A stretch of 64,000 nt of DNA from Pochonia chlamydosporia 170. Taxonomy: Eukaryota > Ascomycota > Sordariomycetes > Hypocreales > Clavicipitaceae. The notes beneath the pieces are model-generated. The model ran no database searches. It saw nothing but the letters and a program-made list of their open reading frames with translations, and was not told the origin of the DNA. This document shows, one piece after another, positions 1 through 10,732 of this stretch. The stretch covers positions 2,921,001-2,985,000 of the forward strand of contig NC_035795.1 in NCBI RefSeq assembly GCF_001653235.2, read 5' to 3'. Position 1 is the first letter of the stretch; each line of letters opens with the position of its first letter. Position numbers and translations under genes: made by a program.

Positions 1-614
1 ACCATTTGTTCAGTGACAAGTATATGGAGGGTTTGCATCCTGTTCAGAAACCTAATAGCAAAAGTACAAGAAGTATATAGATTACAAGATGTCAACGAGG
101 GTGGTGTCAACAGCTATCAAACAATGGCTGCAGCTATCAAAAGCAATTATGCAAGGATCAAACATCACAATGTATCAGTAAAGTTGCTTACTATGCTATG
201 TCTACTATTTTATCCGCCATTCCAAGTTAAGTGTAGCAGAACTTTTTCTTTGCTATCTCATCTATTGTTTTAGTCTTAGAATATGGCTCAAAATTGCTTG
301 CTCTAATAATCCCCTGGTAAGACCAGTCCAGCTTACCCTATAGGCTTAAGGACAAGCCTAGGAGAGAGAGTGCATATGTTGCAATTTCACACGATAACCT
401 TATATTGATAAATTACTGCCCCAATTGTTACTATGGATTCGATTAAATATATTATTACTCCTAAAGCGTCAATTACAAGAGTGCAATCCAGAGCCTAGAT
501 GAGAATATCTATGGAAGCCACGCAATATAATGTCCCAAGCTGGGCTTAAGCTTATCTCCAAAGAGCATCGTCACGGTTTAAGATCACCACGAATTCTCTT
601 TAGGCCCAAAAGAA
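1..614. other. Gene-free left edge
   Basis: I see no supportable gene here; the short open frames lack recognisable domains. Positions 607-614 (caaaagaa) are the left copy of the target-site duplication of the adjacent transposon. Confidence 0.6.
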
Positions 615-677
615 GACAGTCTTTAATCGGACGCACCCAAATCTCTATTCGGACGCACCCCCCCACATTCAGCCACA
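615..677 (+). repeat. MULE left terminal inverted repeat (63 bp)
   Basis: Perfect inverted match to 3527-3589. It contains the 12-mer tcggacgcaccc twice (627-638 and 649-660, 22 bp apart), plausible paired transposase-binding sites. Confidence 0.95.
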
Positions 678-981
678 CCTAAGGTACCTTAAGCCACATA
701 GCCTCCGACTTCGCGGACTGAAGCAACCGACGTCGAAACTGTTCAGTGTTGGTTGTCATTGTCGCCATTCTTAAAACTAACCAATTAAGCATTGTTGAGG
801 TGATAGAAATTCCTCTTTGACTTCTAAACCACCGACTGTCAGTTGTCAGTGGGTAGCAAGCGTCCCAGTAGTTCTTACAGGACTGCGGTCTAGATGCTAG
901 GACTTCGAGACATGCAGAAGTCCTAGATCTTGAACAGAAGCGCCAATCTGCATATAGCCATAAAATCCTGTTAAGACAAAT

Positions 982-3402
982 ATGTTAATTCGCAGTGTAT
1001 TGAATACAATAGCTTTACAAGCCGTCGATAAGACTCTTCTAATGCTGGCTATGGCGCACCCTCCAGGCTTCCCCGAACCGTCTGAAACGCTACCTGTCGA
1101 CTCAGCAGATGAATCTATTAGTGACTCCGATGAATGTAACGAGATCGATGAATCTGAGGATTGGAATGGTGAACCATGGGAGGCGGTCTTTCCATCGGAC
1201 TCTTCTCTTCTAACAACAACTTATGAGTCTCTTGAGTTGCTCCTCGACAGCCTAAAGGAGTTTTGTGTTCAGAATCGGATGGGCCTCATCACGATACGAA
1301 GTCAAAAGAATAAGGCGAAGACTAGAACAATAAAATGTGAGCTTGTCTGTGATAAGAGTCGGTATTATAAGCCCAGAGAGTCAATCGCCAAAATACGGAA
1401 CACGAATACAACGAAGTTGGCCGCCAACTGCCCGTTCAAAGTTATCGTTCAGTCCCTCCATGCCAACAACTACGAATGGTCCATGAGAGTTGTCAGCTCC
1501 CTTCATCGAGACCACGGGCCATCACAAGGCCTCACCGAGCACTACCAATGGAGAAAGTTAACAGACGAACAAATGAACCTCCTGAAAGATCTTTGTCTTG
1601 ACAAGACGATCTCTTCTCGATCCGTTCACAAGCAACTGTGCCAAAAGTGGCCTCAGATTGCTATTCGCAGGACAGATATATATAACTGGCGATGGAAAGT
1701 CAACCAAGCCAAACGTCAAGGCTACGGCCCCGCCAATGACTTTGTACGGACGCTCTCTGAGTCGAAGAGAGTCTGGATATGGGGCTTAGACTGGATTCAT
1801 GATGAGTTCCGTTTTCGAAATGCCGCTTGGGCTTATCATAAAGGGGGAAAGATGTGGCAACAATTCTCGTCATGTCTCCAGATTGACGCTACATATAAGA
1901 CCAACTGCTATAAAATGCCTTTGGTTACTGTCGTAACTGTATCGTCGGAGAAGACGTCCATGCCAATTTGTTATGGCCTTCTTAATAACGAACAAGTTGC
2001 TACTTATGAGTGGTTCCTCCAACAGCTGTCGAGATTCCAACAAGCAGGCAACATCGCGCCGCCAAAAGTTATTATCACGGATAAGGACGACCAGCTGCGT
2101 GCTGCAGCACGGCAAATATTTCCTAATGCGCAACTTCAGCTATGTGTCTTCCATATCAACAGCAATGTGGTCTTATCTATTAAGAAGTGGTGGAAGAAAA
2201 CCGATGGCTCTGAGACAGATAGCGATAGTGACAATGCAGATACTGCTGACATTCAAGAGATGGAACGTGGGAATGTCAACGTTAAAGATATGAAGGATTC
2301 CAAACTTGGCCCTGTTCCCAAACGAGTATTAAAAACTCGAGCTGGTCTGTACCTCCTCTGGAGACATATGGTATTTAGCAGATCGGAGGACGAGTTCAAT
2401 CAAGCATGGCGGCAACTTCAAGAGACCTTTGAACACCAGGAGCGCATTCTGAGTTATCTCAAGAGCACATATTTACCTTTGAAGAAAGAATGGGCATGCT
2501 GCTATACTCGCCATTATCGGAACTTCGGTTTGATTACGACAGCACCGGCCGAGTCAAACCATCATTCTCTGAAGACCTACAACCTATCCCTTCGGTCCGA
2601 CCTCCCTGATGTCGAAGAGGCCACAGCTAGTCAGACAGTGGATAAACGTCTGCTATATAAAGACAAAATACAACAAGCAAACACCACCATTCGGAACCAG
2701 TTCTCAGGAAGAGAGTGGCTTGGCCAGCTGCCTTTAAGTGTCACTCGTTGGGCACTAGACCAACTCAACGAGATCCACAGGCTTATGGAATCAGGCCAGA
2801 TCTCCAAGAAGCCTTTACTAGCGTGTACAGGCTCTACTAAGGCTCAATACGGCTTGCCTTGTGCTCACATGCTCCTCAGGTTAGCTGATCAAGATAAGCC
2901 ACTGAAGAGGGAAGACTTGGATCCATTTTGGCACATCAAACGATCTCGAGAAATTGACGATCCTCTTCTTCAGGTACAGCGTCCTCCGATGGGAATACCC
3001 AAGGGACGACCACAAAATGGCGAACCATTTGGCAACGAACGTGCGATTCCCGATCATCAACTTGCGCCTCAAGGGTCAACACGAAGTGGCGTTAAGAGAT
3101 CAGCACGTCGGAACTACTCTCAATTCGAGCTAGGGTCAACTCTTGACGAGGAAGACGCAGCCGACCTACCAGACCAACAACAGCCTCGGCGAAAACGGAG
3201 TAAAGTTTCTGCTAGAGTCACAACTCGAGATACTCGTCAACAGGCAAAGGGACACAGGGGCGGGAATAATCCAGCTAAACAGCATCATTCTCCAGATGTA
3301 GAGGAGGACCATAAAATAACGAAGATTTTGCTTGCGAAGGGACAGAAAAAGTGGAAGGAAAAGGAAAAGGTTGGTGATAGCATTGTAGTTGCAACGGATT
3401 AA
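982..3402 (+). CDS. MULE transposase
   Basis: An 806-residue single-exon frame filling the space between the inverted repeats. After an acidic N-terminus there is a FAR1/WRKY-GCM1-like DNA-binding region (about residues 80-180). The MULE DDE catalytic core follows: first Asp in LQIDATYKT (about 302), second in ITDKDDQ (about 367), then the CxxH signature CVFH (about 387). A SWIM-type zinc finger lies at about 615-630 (Cys615, then CAH in GLPCAHML). The C-terminus is basic (RRKRSK). This order (DNA binding, DDE, SWIM) is standard for the family. The frame has no stops, so the element may be autonomous. A second in-frame Met 23 residues downstream (MAHPPGF) could be the real start. Confidence 0.92.
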   Translation: MLIRSVLNTIALQAVDKTLLMLAMAHPPGFPEPSETLPVDSADESISDSDECNEIDESEDWNGEPWEAVFPSDSSLLTTTYESLELLLDSLKEFCVQNRMGLITIRSQKNKAKTRTIKCELVCDKSRYYKPRESIAKIRNTNTTKLAANCPFKVIVQSLHANNYEWSMRVVSSLHRDHGPSQGLTEHYQWRKLTDEQMNLLKDLCLDKTISSRSVHKQLCQKWPQIAIRRTDIYNWRWKVNQAKRQGYGPANDFVRTLSESKRVWIWGLDWIHDEFRFRNAAWAYHKGGKMWQQFSSCLQIDATYKTNCYKMPLVTVVTVSSEKTSMPICYGLLNNEQVATYEWFLQQLSRFQQAGNIAPPKVIITDKDDQLRAAARQIFPNAQLQLCVFHINSNVVLSIKKWWKKTDGSETDSDSDNADTADIQEMERGNVNVKDMKDSKLGPVPKRVLKTRAGLYLLWRHMVFSRSEDEFNQAWRQLQETFEHQERILSYLKSTYLPLKKEWACCYTRHYRNFGLITTAPAESNHHSLKTYNLSLRSDLPDVEEATASQTVDKRLLYKDKIQQANTTIRNQFSGREWLGQLPLSVTRWALDQLNEIHRLMESGQISKKPLLACTGSTKAQYGLPCAHMLLRLADQDKPLKREDLDPFWHIKRSREIDDPLLQVQRPPMGIPKGRPQNGEPFGNERAIPDHQLAPQGSTRSGVKRSARRNYSQFELGSTLDEEDAADLPDQQQPRRKRSKVSARVTTRDTRQQAKGHRGGNNPAKQHHSPDVEEDHKITKILLAKGQKKWKEKEKVGDSIVVATD

Positions 3403-3526
3403 GGTAGGAAGTCACCCTGGGGTGGTAGCAAAATACTACTCAGGCACTGTAAGTAGTTGTTGGTATGGTGGAAATACTGGAGATATCACTTGCAGCAAAT
3501 TTGACCGGGACATTATCGGAGACTGC

Positions 3527-3589
3527 TGTGGCTGAATGTGGGGGGGTGCGTCCGAATAGAGATTTGGGTGCGTCCGATTAAAGACTGTC
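3527..3589 (-). repeat. MULE right terminal inverted repeat (63 bp)
   Basis: Reverse complement of 615-677 over 63 bp, including the seven-C run. It is followed by the right target duplication at 3590-3597. Confidence 0.95.
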
Positions 3590-3722
3590 CAAAAGAAGAT
3601 GCCACTTCCAACACAAATCACCAACCAACACGGTAGCTGCCCACTCCTCCTGGGACAAATTTGCCATTTCTTTGAAAATGTGGACGATGCAGTCTGTGTA
3701 GTATCAATCTGGCGGAATTATT

Positions 3723-6007
3723 TTACAGCAGAGCCTTCCCCTGACCCAACTCATCTACCTTCTGAAACTGATAGAAATACTCCAAACTCGCCGGATTGAA
3801 CAACATCGCGCTTGGTTTAACCCTCTTGCCTGAAAGGATGCTCTTTACAGGCAACTCTACCTTCTTTCCGTTAATAGTGGTTGGAATCTCTGGGGCTTCA
3901 AATATAAACCTCGGTACGTGGCGTTTTGTTAACTCTCTTGCAATTGTACGCTTGACTGCTTTTGATAGCGCCTCGTTAAGCCTCTTGCCTGGTTTCATAA
4001 TTAGAAATAGAAATACCCTCTCGTCTATATCTGTTTTGCGCCGTTGTCCAACACAAAGCGAGTCGGCTACTTCTGCTGCGAAATATTTCTCGATAATCCC
4101 ATATATGTCCGAGCTGCCAAACCGAATGCCACTAGGATTCAAAACGCCGTCGGATCGGCCAAGCATAAGAATGCCGCCTGTTATCGGGTGAAATGCGCAA
4201 AAGTCGCCTTGTGTCCACACATTGTTAAACCGCTTAAAGTAGGAATCCATGTATCTTTGTCCAGGGGCCGGCTGGCTATCACCCCAGAGATAGAGAGGGA
4301 TGTTAGGGAAAGCAGCAGTAGCAACAAGGTCACCTGCTTCGCCGGCGGGAAGGGGTTTGCCATCGCTACCTTCGGGAAGGTCGTGCTCATAGACGGCAAT
4401 TTGTACTCCGAGAGCCGGACCTACACAACCGCCAACATGAACTGGCATTAAGGGATTCTCGAGAACAAAGGCACCAGCCTGTATTCGTTGTTAGTGAGAA
4501 ATTATAGAAGTAGAAAGGAAGTGACGAATGGAGGCTTTTAGCTTACAATATCAGTACCCCCAGAAGTATTGCATAGCTGCACATGTGCCGGGAATGCCGC
4601 ATCATAGAACCATTCGAACATCTGGTCCGGCAATACCATACCGGTACTGAGTACTCTCGTCAACTTGGACAAATCCGCCACCGCCTTTGGGACGATGTTT
4701 CTTCGCTTTAGCTCGCCCATCCAGCGAGGGCTTACACCCAGAGAAGTGGCGCCTTGCTCTTCAGCAACTCTCAGTAACACCGTATGATCAGGAATAAACG
4801 GCGATCCATCATAGAGGATTGATCGCCCACCAAATTGCATCTGTGTCACACTCGCGAGAAACATGATCCACCCTGTGGTGGTGAACTGCAAATTTACCGA
4901 GTCAGGTGTTGCATCTTGATGAAGAATTGCTTCTTTGGCAGCATTCAACAGGATAGATCCAACACCATGGACAATGGCTTTTGGAGTACCTGTCGTACCG
5001 GAGGAGTAATACACAACCATGGGATCTTGAAAATTGATGCGTTCTGGGGGTGGCGGCCGTTTGGACTTTCCTAACAGCAGGAAATATTCCAGTCTTTCTG
5101 TCTTGGATATATCATCTGTGGCATAGGGCTTGTCCGCGAAGCGAGTGTTGATAATGATTGTTTGAAAACTCGGGCATTCCTGGAGTCCTTGCATGACGCC
5201 TTGAATTTTATCGTGCAGATCAATGTATTTGCCGCCATAGAGAGAAGCATCGTCAAAGAAGACAAACTACAGCATCTGGTCAGCAAGTGCTTCAATATTC
5301 ATGCTTCACGGTATGTATACCTTTGGATCGATCTGCACTGTCCGCTGCAGTAATCCACCAACTCCCATATCGGTTGAACTGCTACTGAACAATGCACCTA
5401 GCCAGGTTGTTGCCAAAAACACTACCAGTGTGCTGGTGGAATGCTGGCCAACCAAGACCACCCTATCTCCCTTCTTCAGACCCCTCTGATGGAATGCCGA
5501 TGCTAAGTCTGCCACTCGACACCTTAATTCGGCCCACGTCACATGTTTAACTTCAGTATTTCCCTCGCGCACTTCAGTTAAAGCAATCTTGGAATCCTCT
5601 TTGGTCTTAGTGGTGCGGGCCCCTGTGTCGTCCTCAAGGGTTCGACTCCAGAGGAAGTTCTCAGCGTAGTTGAGCTGAATACCGTCAAACCAACGAGGTA
5701 ATTTGGAAATAGGGATAGATTCTTCGACAGCCAAATTATAGGAGCCTTGGTAAATGAGAGGATAGTTATCGAAGAAGAACGTGTAGAAGCTGTTCCGATT
5801 GTCGCAGGACCACTTATATAAGGAGGGGAAGTCCTGGCACTAGTTAGGATGCGTCCTGAAGACAATACTAAAGAGCAGGAGATATTCACACCTTACCTGC
5901 ATATTGAGCCCGAATTTCTCGTTTGCAGCCTGCATAAACCTCCAAATTGCTGTACTTTTTGGGTCTGGATGCTCCCAGAGCTTTCTAGGCAGCTTTTCAG
6001 AGTCCAT
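3723..6007 (-). CDS. Acetoacetyl-CoA synthetase, 4 exons
   Basis: Predicted to convert acetoacetate, ATP and CoA to acetoacetyl-CoA. Exons read 6007-5897, 5833-5321, 5266-4547 and 4478-3723, giving 699 residues. Introns are 63, 54 and 68 nt with GT..AG ends, and all phases join. The N-terminus (WEHPDPKSTAIWRFM) is typical of the ACS N-domain. The AMP-binding P-loop YYSSGTTGTPKA lies near residue 290-305. GRSDGVLNPSGIRFGS is the adenylate-forming hinge region, and NGKKVE near 653 carries the catalytic lysine. The length is close to the family's usual 650-700. As part of a catabolic cluster it would salvage acetoacetate released by ring degradation. It lies 3'-to-3' with the MULE transposase; a CCG array sits about 650 bp upstream of its start. 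Confidence 0.9.
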
Positions 6008-7001
6008 GTTGTCAGGTTTCGAGTCTCCAACAATAGTTTGTCGATCTAAGATGCAGCTCTATGAACTGAGTAGCCTTGTTTAACAAGAGTGGTATTAAGC
6101 CGTTTTCGTGAAAGAATAGTTGAGGGTCAGTGATCCTGACGCAGTTTTGCTTTACTATGATCGATAACCACTGTTGCCACTTCATGAGTGGTACCGTACT
6201 GCAAAGAAAAAAAAACATTCAAAGAGGATATTAATGGAGATTGGGTGCTGTTTCAGAATTGGTTTTTATATAGGTCCACTTGAATGATAGCGTTCCTGAA
6301 GTCATCATTTTTCGTAGGCTAGCTACCATTTTCGGTTGCCGATATTTCAATCATTCCATTTTACTTCGGAAGCTAACACGCCGACATCGCTGAATCCGTT
6401 GTTGCATCTGCGGTCTCAAAACACATACCAACGTCAGTTTTCCCGAAGAGACTGGAACCCTCGGTACATCACATCACCGTGTCAATGGCGTTGGCCGCCA
6501 GGGTTGTACGGTTTTCTCCAATAACGATTCAGACCGACCCCGATTACTATTTGCTACGCAAGTGACCCACTCCAGAGTCCCGGGGGACTAGTTTCGATAA
6601 AGAAAGCTTCTTGGTTGCCGCCAGGTTTCTCACGCCAAAACCCTTTTTGGTAATCCCGAGCCCGAGTCCAATACCGAATGTCGACTTCCACCTCCCGAAT
6701 TCTCGGAGAACTTCCAGGGCTTGTAGAGTAAGCAGGTATATTGCCAGCCAATGAATTCGATAATCATTGGCTTTGTCAGGCTTCTGTTAAGCAGGTGTGA
6801 TAGCGTGGGTTTTGATGTCGGTGTCTTCAGACACGACGACACGACAACATGAGAACATCGCTTAAGATGGTCTGAAATACAGCCTCAGTTTGCTGGAAAT
6901 TGATTCCAACCCTTTACTACTGTAGTAGCCATGACCGAAAACAGTTATTCAAGTACCACTAACTAACTATTTCAATTTACTATGCTGTCTTCAACTGGCT
7001 A
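6008..7001. other. Intergenic region upstream of acetoacetyl-CoA synthetase
   Basis: No gene seen. It holds the 5' region of the synthetase and the 3' end of the FAD hydroxylase gene, plus the CCG-triplet array at 6656-6676. Confidence 0.6.
6656..6676 (-). promoter_or_regulatory. CCG-triplet array A, 6-bp period
   Basis: CCG begins at 6656, 6662 and 6674, with CCA at the intervening in-phase position 6668. On the minus strand this reads CGG triplets every 6 bp, in the sense of the synthetase gene. It matches arrays at 9028, 10505, 12918 and 21890. Zn2Cys6 proteins bind CGG triplets, so a regulatory role is plausible but inferred. Confidence 0.45.
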
Positions 7002-8682
7002 CTATGCTAAGTATTGTAAAAGGCATGGTGCCACTTCATCGAGGCTCTGCACATGCCCAATGATATGTTGATCTGGTCTCACGAGGACTCCATGTTGTTC
7101 TCCGCTCAGCTTCATCAAGGTAGTCCACGTGCCTTCGCTGGAGTCAGTAAAATCTCTTCCCAGCTGCTGCACTCGGACCGGTATGTCATTAACAAGAACC
7201 TCACTCAGCGTGGTGAAGCCCTCGCTTGCTATCAGCACAAAATTGAACCCATCAATTAGGTCCAGTGTCGACACAGTCTGCCCGTCAAGCTTCACCCAAG
7301 CATGAGGCAGCCGAGCACCAGACACTGACTCTTTTTGATAGTCGCTGCACTTCCGAGTGTGCTGATGGTGTCCATACACATACCCAATGTGCATGTTTAG
7401 AGACTGGAAGTGCTCCGAATTGTCAAGTATGGCATCCTCGATATTTGTACGCATAACCGAGTTCTCCATCAACTCCTGAGCGCTCATTTCGTTCTGGAAG
7501 ACCAATTTCGTTAGATTGAGCATTTTTGTTTCATTCGATGCGCTGTGCCGTGCGTTGGACTCAGCAACCTGACGCCTTTCAGTAGTAAAAGTGTCCAAAA
7601 AAGACTCCTTCGCCCAACCTCTCTCTACCGCTAGAATTTTCCAGGTTAGGTTGTGTGCATCGGCGATTCCGGTATTCATCCCTAAGCCTCCGGTTGGTGG
7701 GAAACAATGAGCAGCGTCACCAGCGAGAAATGCGTTTCGCATTGTCTTGGAGCGAAATGATGACGCAATCTTTGTAGCGGTTGTCCATAATCTGTTCTCT
7801 AAGATCTGGCATTCAACCTCGCAGCCAACCGCCTGGAGTACTGTCAACACACTTCTTGAGAATTGACTGCGGTTGTTTGTATCTTACCTTAATGATTCTT
7901 GACCTACAGTATTCATGAGTGTATATTTCCTTTGTTGTGGTGGTAGGGTCACATTGAGTCATGAAAACCCATTCATTCTTCCGGTTATAGGGAATGAGGA
8001 CGCCCAAGTTACTCGGGTCCAGAATAATATGTAAAAGCGCCGGCTGTGAATGGGAGAGGTCCCCTCGAAAATGGATTGACATGTAGTGTTGCGGAATGTC
8101 CGGTATCTCGTCGATGCAGTCGAACTTGACGTTCAAAACCTCACGGGTCTTCGAATGGATTCCGTCGCAACCAATTAAGTACTTGCTTGTGATTGTACGT
8201 TCAGTATTGTCGCCCCCATATCGAACCACGGACGTGATGATTTTGTCACTGCTTTCTGTGCATCCCAACCATTCATTTTCTCTCAGATAAATCACCTTTC
8301 CTGTCGACTTGGCGATCTCCAAGAGGACTTCTTCAAGTACTGGTTGAGGAGAACCGAAAGTTGGCTCGGGGGTGTCATTTGTCGAAAATTCTTCTCTGTC
8401 GATAAACCCAAATTCCACACCAAACATCGAAGAGCCGAATATAACCCTTCGAGACTCTTCAGGGTCAAGTCCTTTAGCTCGGAGCTGGCTCGTCTCAAGG
8501 CCGAACTGGCGAAAGATCTCTGCTGACCGCGCGTTGATTACATTTGCTTTGGGTTGTCCCAGACGTAATGGATGACGTTCAACCACAACGATGGTGAAGC
8601 CATACCTCGCCAGTAGGATAGCAGTGACTAGAGCGGTGGGACCACCTCCCACAACAAGAGCAAAGCAAGAATGGGGCAACAT
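7002..8682 (-). CDS. FAD-dependent aromatic hydroxylase (PheA/TfdB type)
   Basis: Two exons, 8682-7888 and 7832-7002, separated by a 55-nt intron (gtaaga..ccag), give 541 residues. The Rossmann FAD motif VVGGGPTALVTAILL starts near residue 10. A DG-type motif (GCDGIHSKTR) lies mid-protein, and GDAAHCFPPTGGLGMNTG, the second FAD motif, lies near 303-320. A thioredoxin-like C-terminal domain ends the protein, as in phenol and chlorophenol hydroxylases. It would use NAD(P)H and O2 to hydroxylate a phenolic ring. A 5' intron (donor gtaagc, acceptor ctatcag just before 8684) could add about 12 residues starting at MPPSALIF. Divergent from the SnoaL-like gene, with which it shares a promoter containing array B. 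Confidence 0.88.
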
Positions 8683-9027
8683 CGCTGATAGAAAAATCCG
8701 AGACGGGGTCGAAACTGGAGTTGTCGTGGCAAAATTGGAGGGCTTACCTGATAATTCTGAGAATATGAGCGCACTTGGTGGCATCCAGGGTAAGGTTTTG
8801 TTTGTGATCATAGAACACGTCGATTCCTCAACAAACATCAATTGGCTAGCCGATCTTCTGAGTCTTATGATAAACTCGTCAACCACCGCGGTGAGACTTA
8901 CAGGCCCTCAATAACCCGGAACTGCAGGAGACAAAGCCCGAGGAATACTTGTGGTGTCGGGTCAAGAAGAAACCGCCCTACCAAAGCCGTGAGTTCCCAA
9001 GCACGGTTACGTCGCTCGGCCGCAATC

Positions 9028-9054
9028 CCGTAACCAAGACCGATGCCGAGACCG
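9028..9054 (-). promoter_or_regulatory. CCG-triplet array B, 6-bp period
   Basis: CCG begins at 9028, 9040, 9046 and 9052, with CCA at the in-phase position 9034. It lies in the divergent promoter between the FAD hydroxylase (about 350 bp from its start) and the SnoaL-like gene (about 155 bp from its start). Confidence 0.5.
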
Positions 9055-9207
9055 AGGGAGAGCGTCTTTTTAGCACTATCGCATGGGTCTTCATGCCTCA
9101 CTACCAAAAGTCGTTTATGATAAACCACGGCCACCTTAATTGTTACAAATATGCCATGGTTGACATCGAAACACTCCACAGCAGCTGAGCACAATCACTA
9201 CAGCATA

Positions 9208-9795
9208 ATGAGCTACGTAACAGAACATACCGTTTGGCCCGACTTCACGTTGGAGCAGCCAATTAAGGACCTTATCGCGAGGCTCTATCAAATTGCGGAC
9301 ACGAATGAGCCAAATTCTGGGGCCAGGCTCTCGACGGAGGTTTTTACTGATGATGGGTCCATGATCACTTCCGCTAAAACTGTGACCGGCAGGGAGGGTA
9401 TGTTCAGAGGCACTTGTCGACAATTTCTCTATTTTTTTTACTGAATAAGCGAATAGCTATAGAAAGAAGCAGAGATGATGCCTGGGACTTGGTCAGCGAG
9501 CGACGTCACCACGTTCTGCGTGTCTATTGCCGCGAGAATAACGGCCGCGATCTCATGCTTACAGGCAGGGTTAAGGTGGCGCTCCGGGACGGAAATGTAC
9601 TAGAATCAGAATTTGCTGCGCACTTAATCGTTGACAGTGAAAGCTGTGAGATGGGAAAAGCAAGATTCTCCATGGTACAAGTCTTTGTGGTAAGTGTACT
9701 GGCTTGACGGCTCAAGGTTCCTTCGAGATCACGCTAATCATAGTTGCCATCTATAGGACACAGCTCCCCTAGCAGCTGCTCTGAAGGCGCAATAA
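9208..9795 (+). CDS. SnoaL/NTF2-like protein, 3 exons
   Basis: Exons 9208-9397, 9457-9689 and 9757-9795 give 153 residues. The introns are 59 and 67 nt; the second has a GCTAAT branch site. The fold is recognised from IKDLIARLYQIADTNEP, the TEVFTDDGSMI stretch, the GREAIERSRDDAWD helix and the closing strands. SnoaL-like fungal proteins act as small cyclases, hydratases or isomerases, or have no known activity, so the reaction cannot be assigned. An alternative acceptor 6 nt downstream (ctatag) would drop two residues without changing frame. Transcribed divergently from the FAD hydroxylase. Confidence 0.8.
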
Positions 9796-10732
9796 TTCTG
9801 CGATAGTGCCCATAAATAGTATGGGTGTGTCATGAACTTATGGGCTCAACTGGCGCTCAAGTAAACATACTCAGCACATTTGATGGGTTAGCTTGGTCAG
9901 ATGTTGGTTCATAGCACCTTGTAAATAGCCCATGCCTAAAAGATCGCCTTATTTAATATAACAAATAATCGCGGACAGTCAAAGACTCAAGATTGTAAAG
10001 TAAAGAATTGAATTAGAATGTATCTTACAGCACAAGTGTCACGCTTGGAGACAGATCTTTGCCGGCGACGAAGGTTGTATTGGCACTTCGTAAGTGTTAG
10101 ACTTGTTAGAACAGGAATCCACCCTTTGAAACACGCAACGATGCCTTGCCTGGAATACCATCTGGAAATAATCTCTAACTGAGTAAAGCAGATATCATGA
10201 CCAAGTAACTAATGAATGGGTGATACTAAAAAGACTATGGTAGTCTGCAGTCACTGAGTAGTCTGGCATAGGTGAGTTATCTTTTGATACGAGGAAGCCT
10301 TGGAGTGACTTTTAACAGGCCATGAGAGTTGAAAGTATTCTCTTGCCATATCATGTAACAGTCAAGCGGACCGTAGCGCGATCACAGGATCGTATAGCAT
10401 CTCCATGGAGATGCGTCACCGCACACAGTGGTCGTAGCTGTGGGCGAGGTAGCCACAGATTGCCGTTGGAGTAGTGCTCGGGGTGAGCCGGGATATGGTG
10501 GCCTCGGATTCGGGTTCGGGCTCGGGTTACAATTATCCTAACATGTAAAACAGTGTTGCAAATGTGGTATTGTTTCATCCGTTGAGCCCAAGTTGCTTTT
10601 AATACAAATTGTATCTAAACTCTCGCCAGCCACGGGCATCATTGTTCTGTCTCGTATGCCGTCCTACGCTCTACTGCATGCTCCTGATTCTGTAATAACT
10701 GGCTTTCATCAGCTAATTATTTTATATTCAAA
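9796..10732. other. Intergenic region with array C
   Basis: No gene seen. The notable feature is the CGG-triplet array at 10504-10528, about 205 bp before the VOC gene. Confidence 0.6.
10504..10528 (+). promoter_or_regulatory. CGG-triplet array C, four units
   Basis: Four CGG triplets begin exactly 6 bp apart at 10505, 10511, 10517 and 10523, as tandem tCGGNt hexamers. This is the cleanest of the five arrays, in the sense orientation about 205 bp upstream of the VOC start codon. Confidence 0.55.

Larger units (their letters stand above)
615..3589 (+). mobile_element. Intact Mutator-like (MULE) DNA transposon
   Basis: The element is bounded by 63-bp perfect terminal inverted repeats (615-677 and 3527-3589) and by an 8-bp direct duplication, caaaagaa, at 607-614 and 3590-3597. 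The bases around the junction also allow 9 bp, and MULEs typically duplicate 8-10 bp. It holds one uninterrupted transposase frame. The internal sequence shows no RIP-type stop codons, unlike the repeats at 24-29 kb, so it is young or has escaped RIP. It lies immediately 3' of the acetoacetyl-CoA synthetase gene and marks the left edge of the catabolic cluster. Confidence 0.93.

Noticed and set aside
13..273. 86-codon open frame at the left edge
   Set aside because: No domain, no signal peptide, composition like non-coding AT-rich DNA; chance frame.
8898..9194. Minus-strand frame with a Leu-Gly repeat between the hydroxylase and SnoaL-like genes
   Set aside because: The repeat is the translation of the phased CCG array; the frame lies in a divergent promoter and overlaps the SnoaL start region.
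10351..10578. Minus-strand 75-codon frame upstream of the VOC gene
   Set aside because: Its Arg-rich part is the translated CGG array; no independent coding support.
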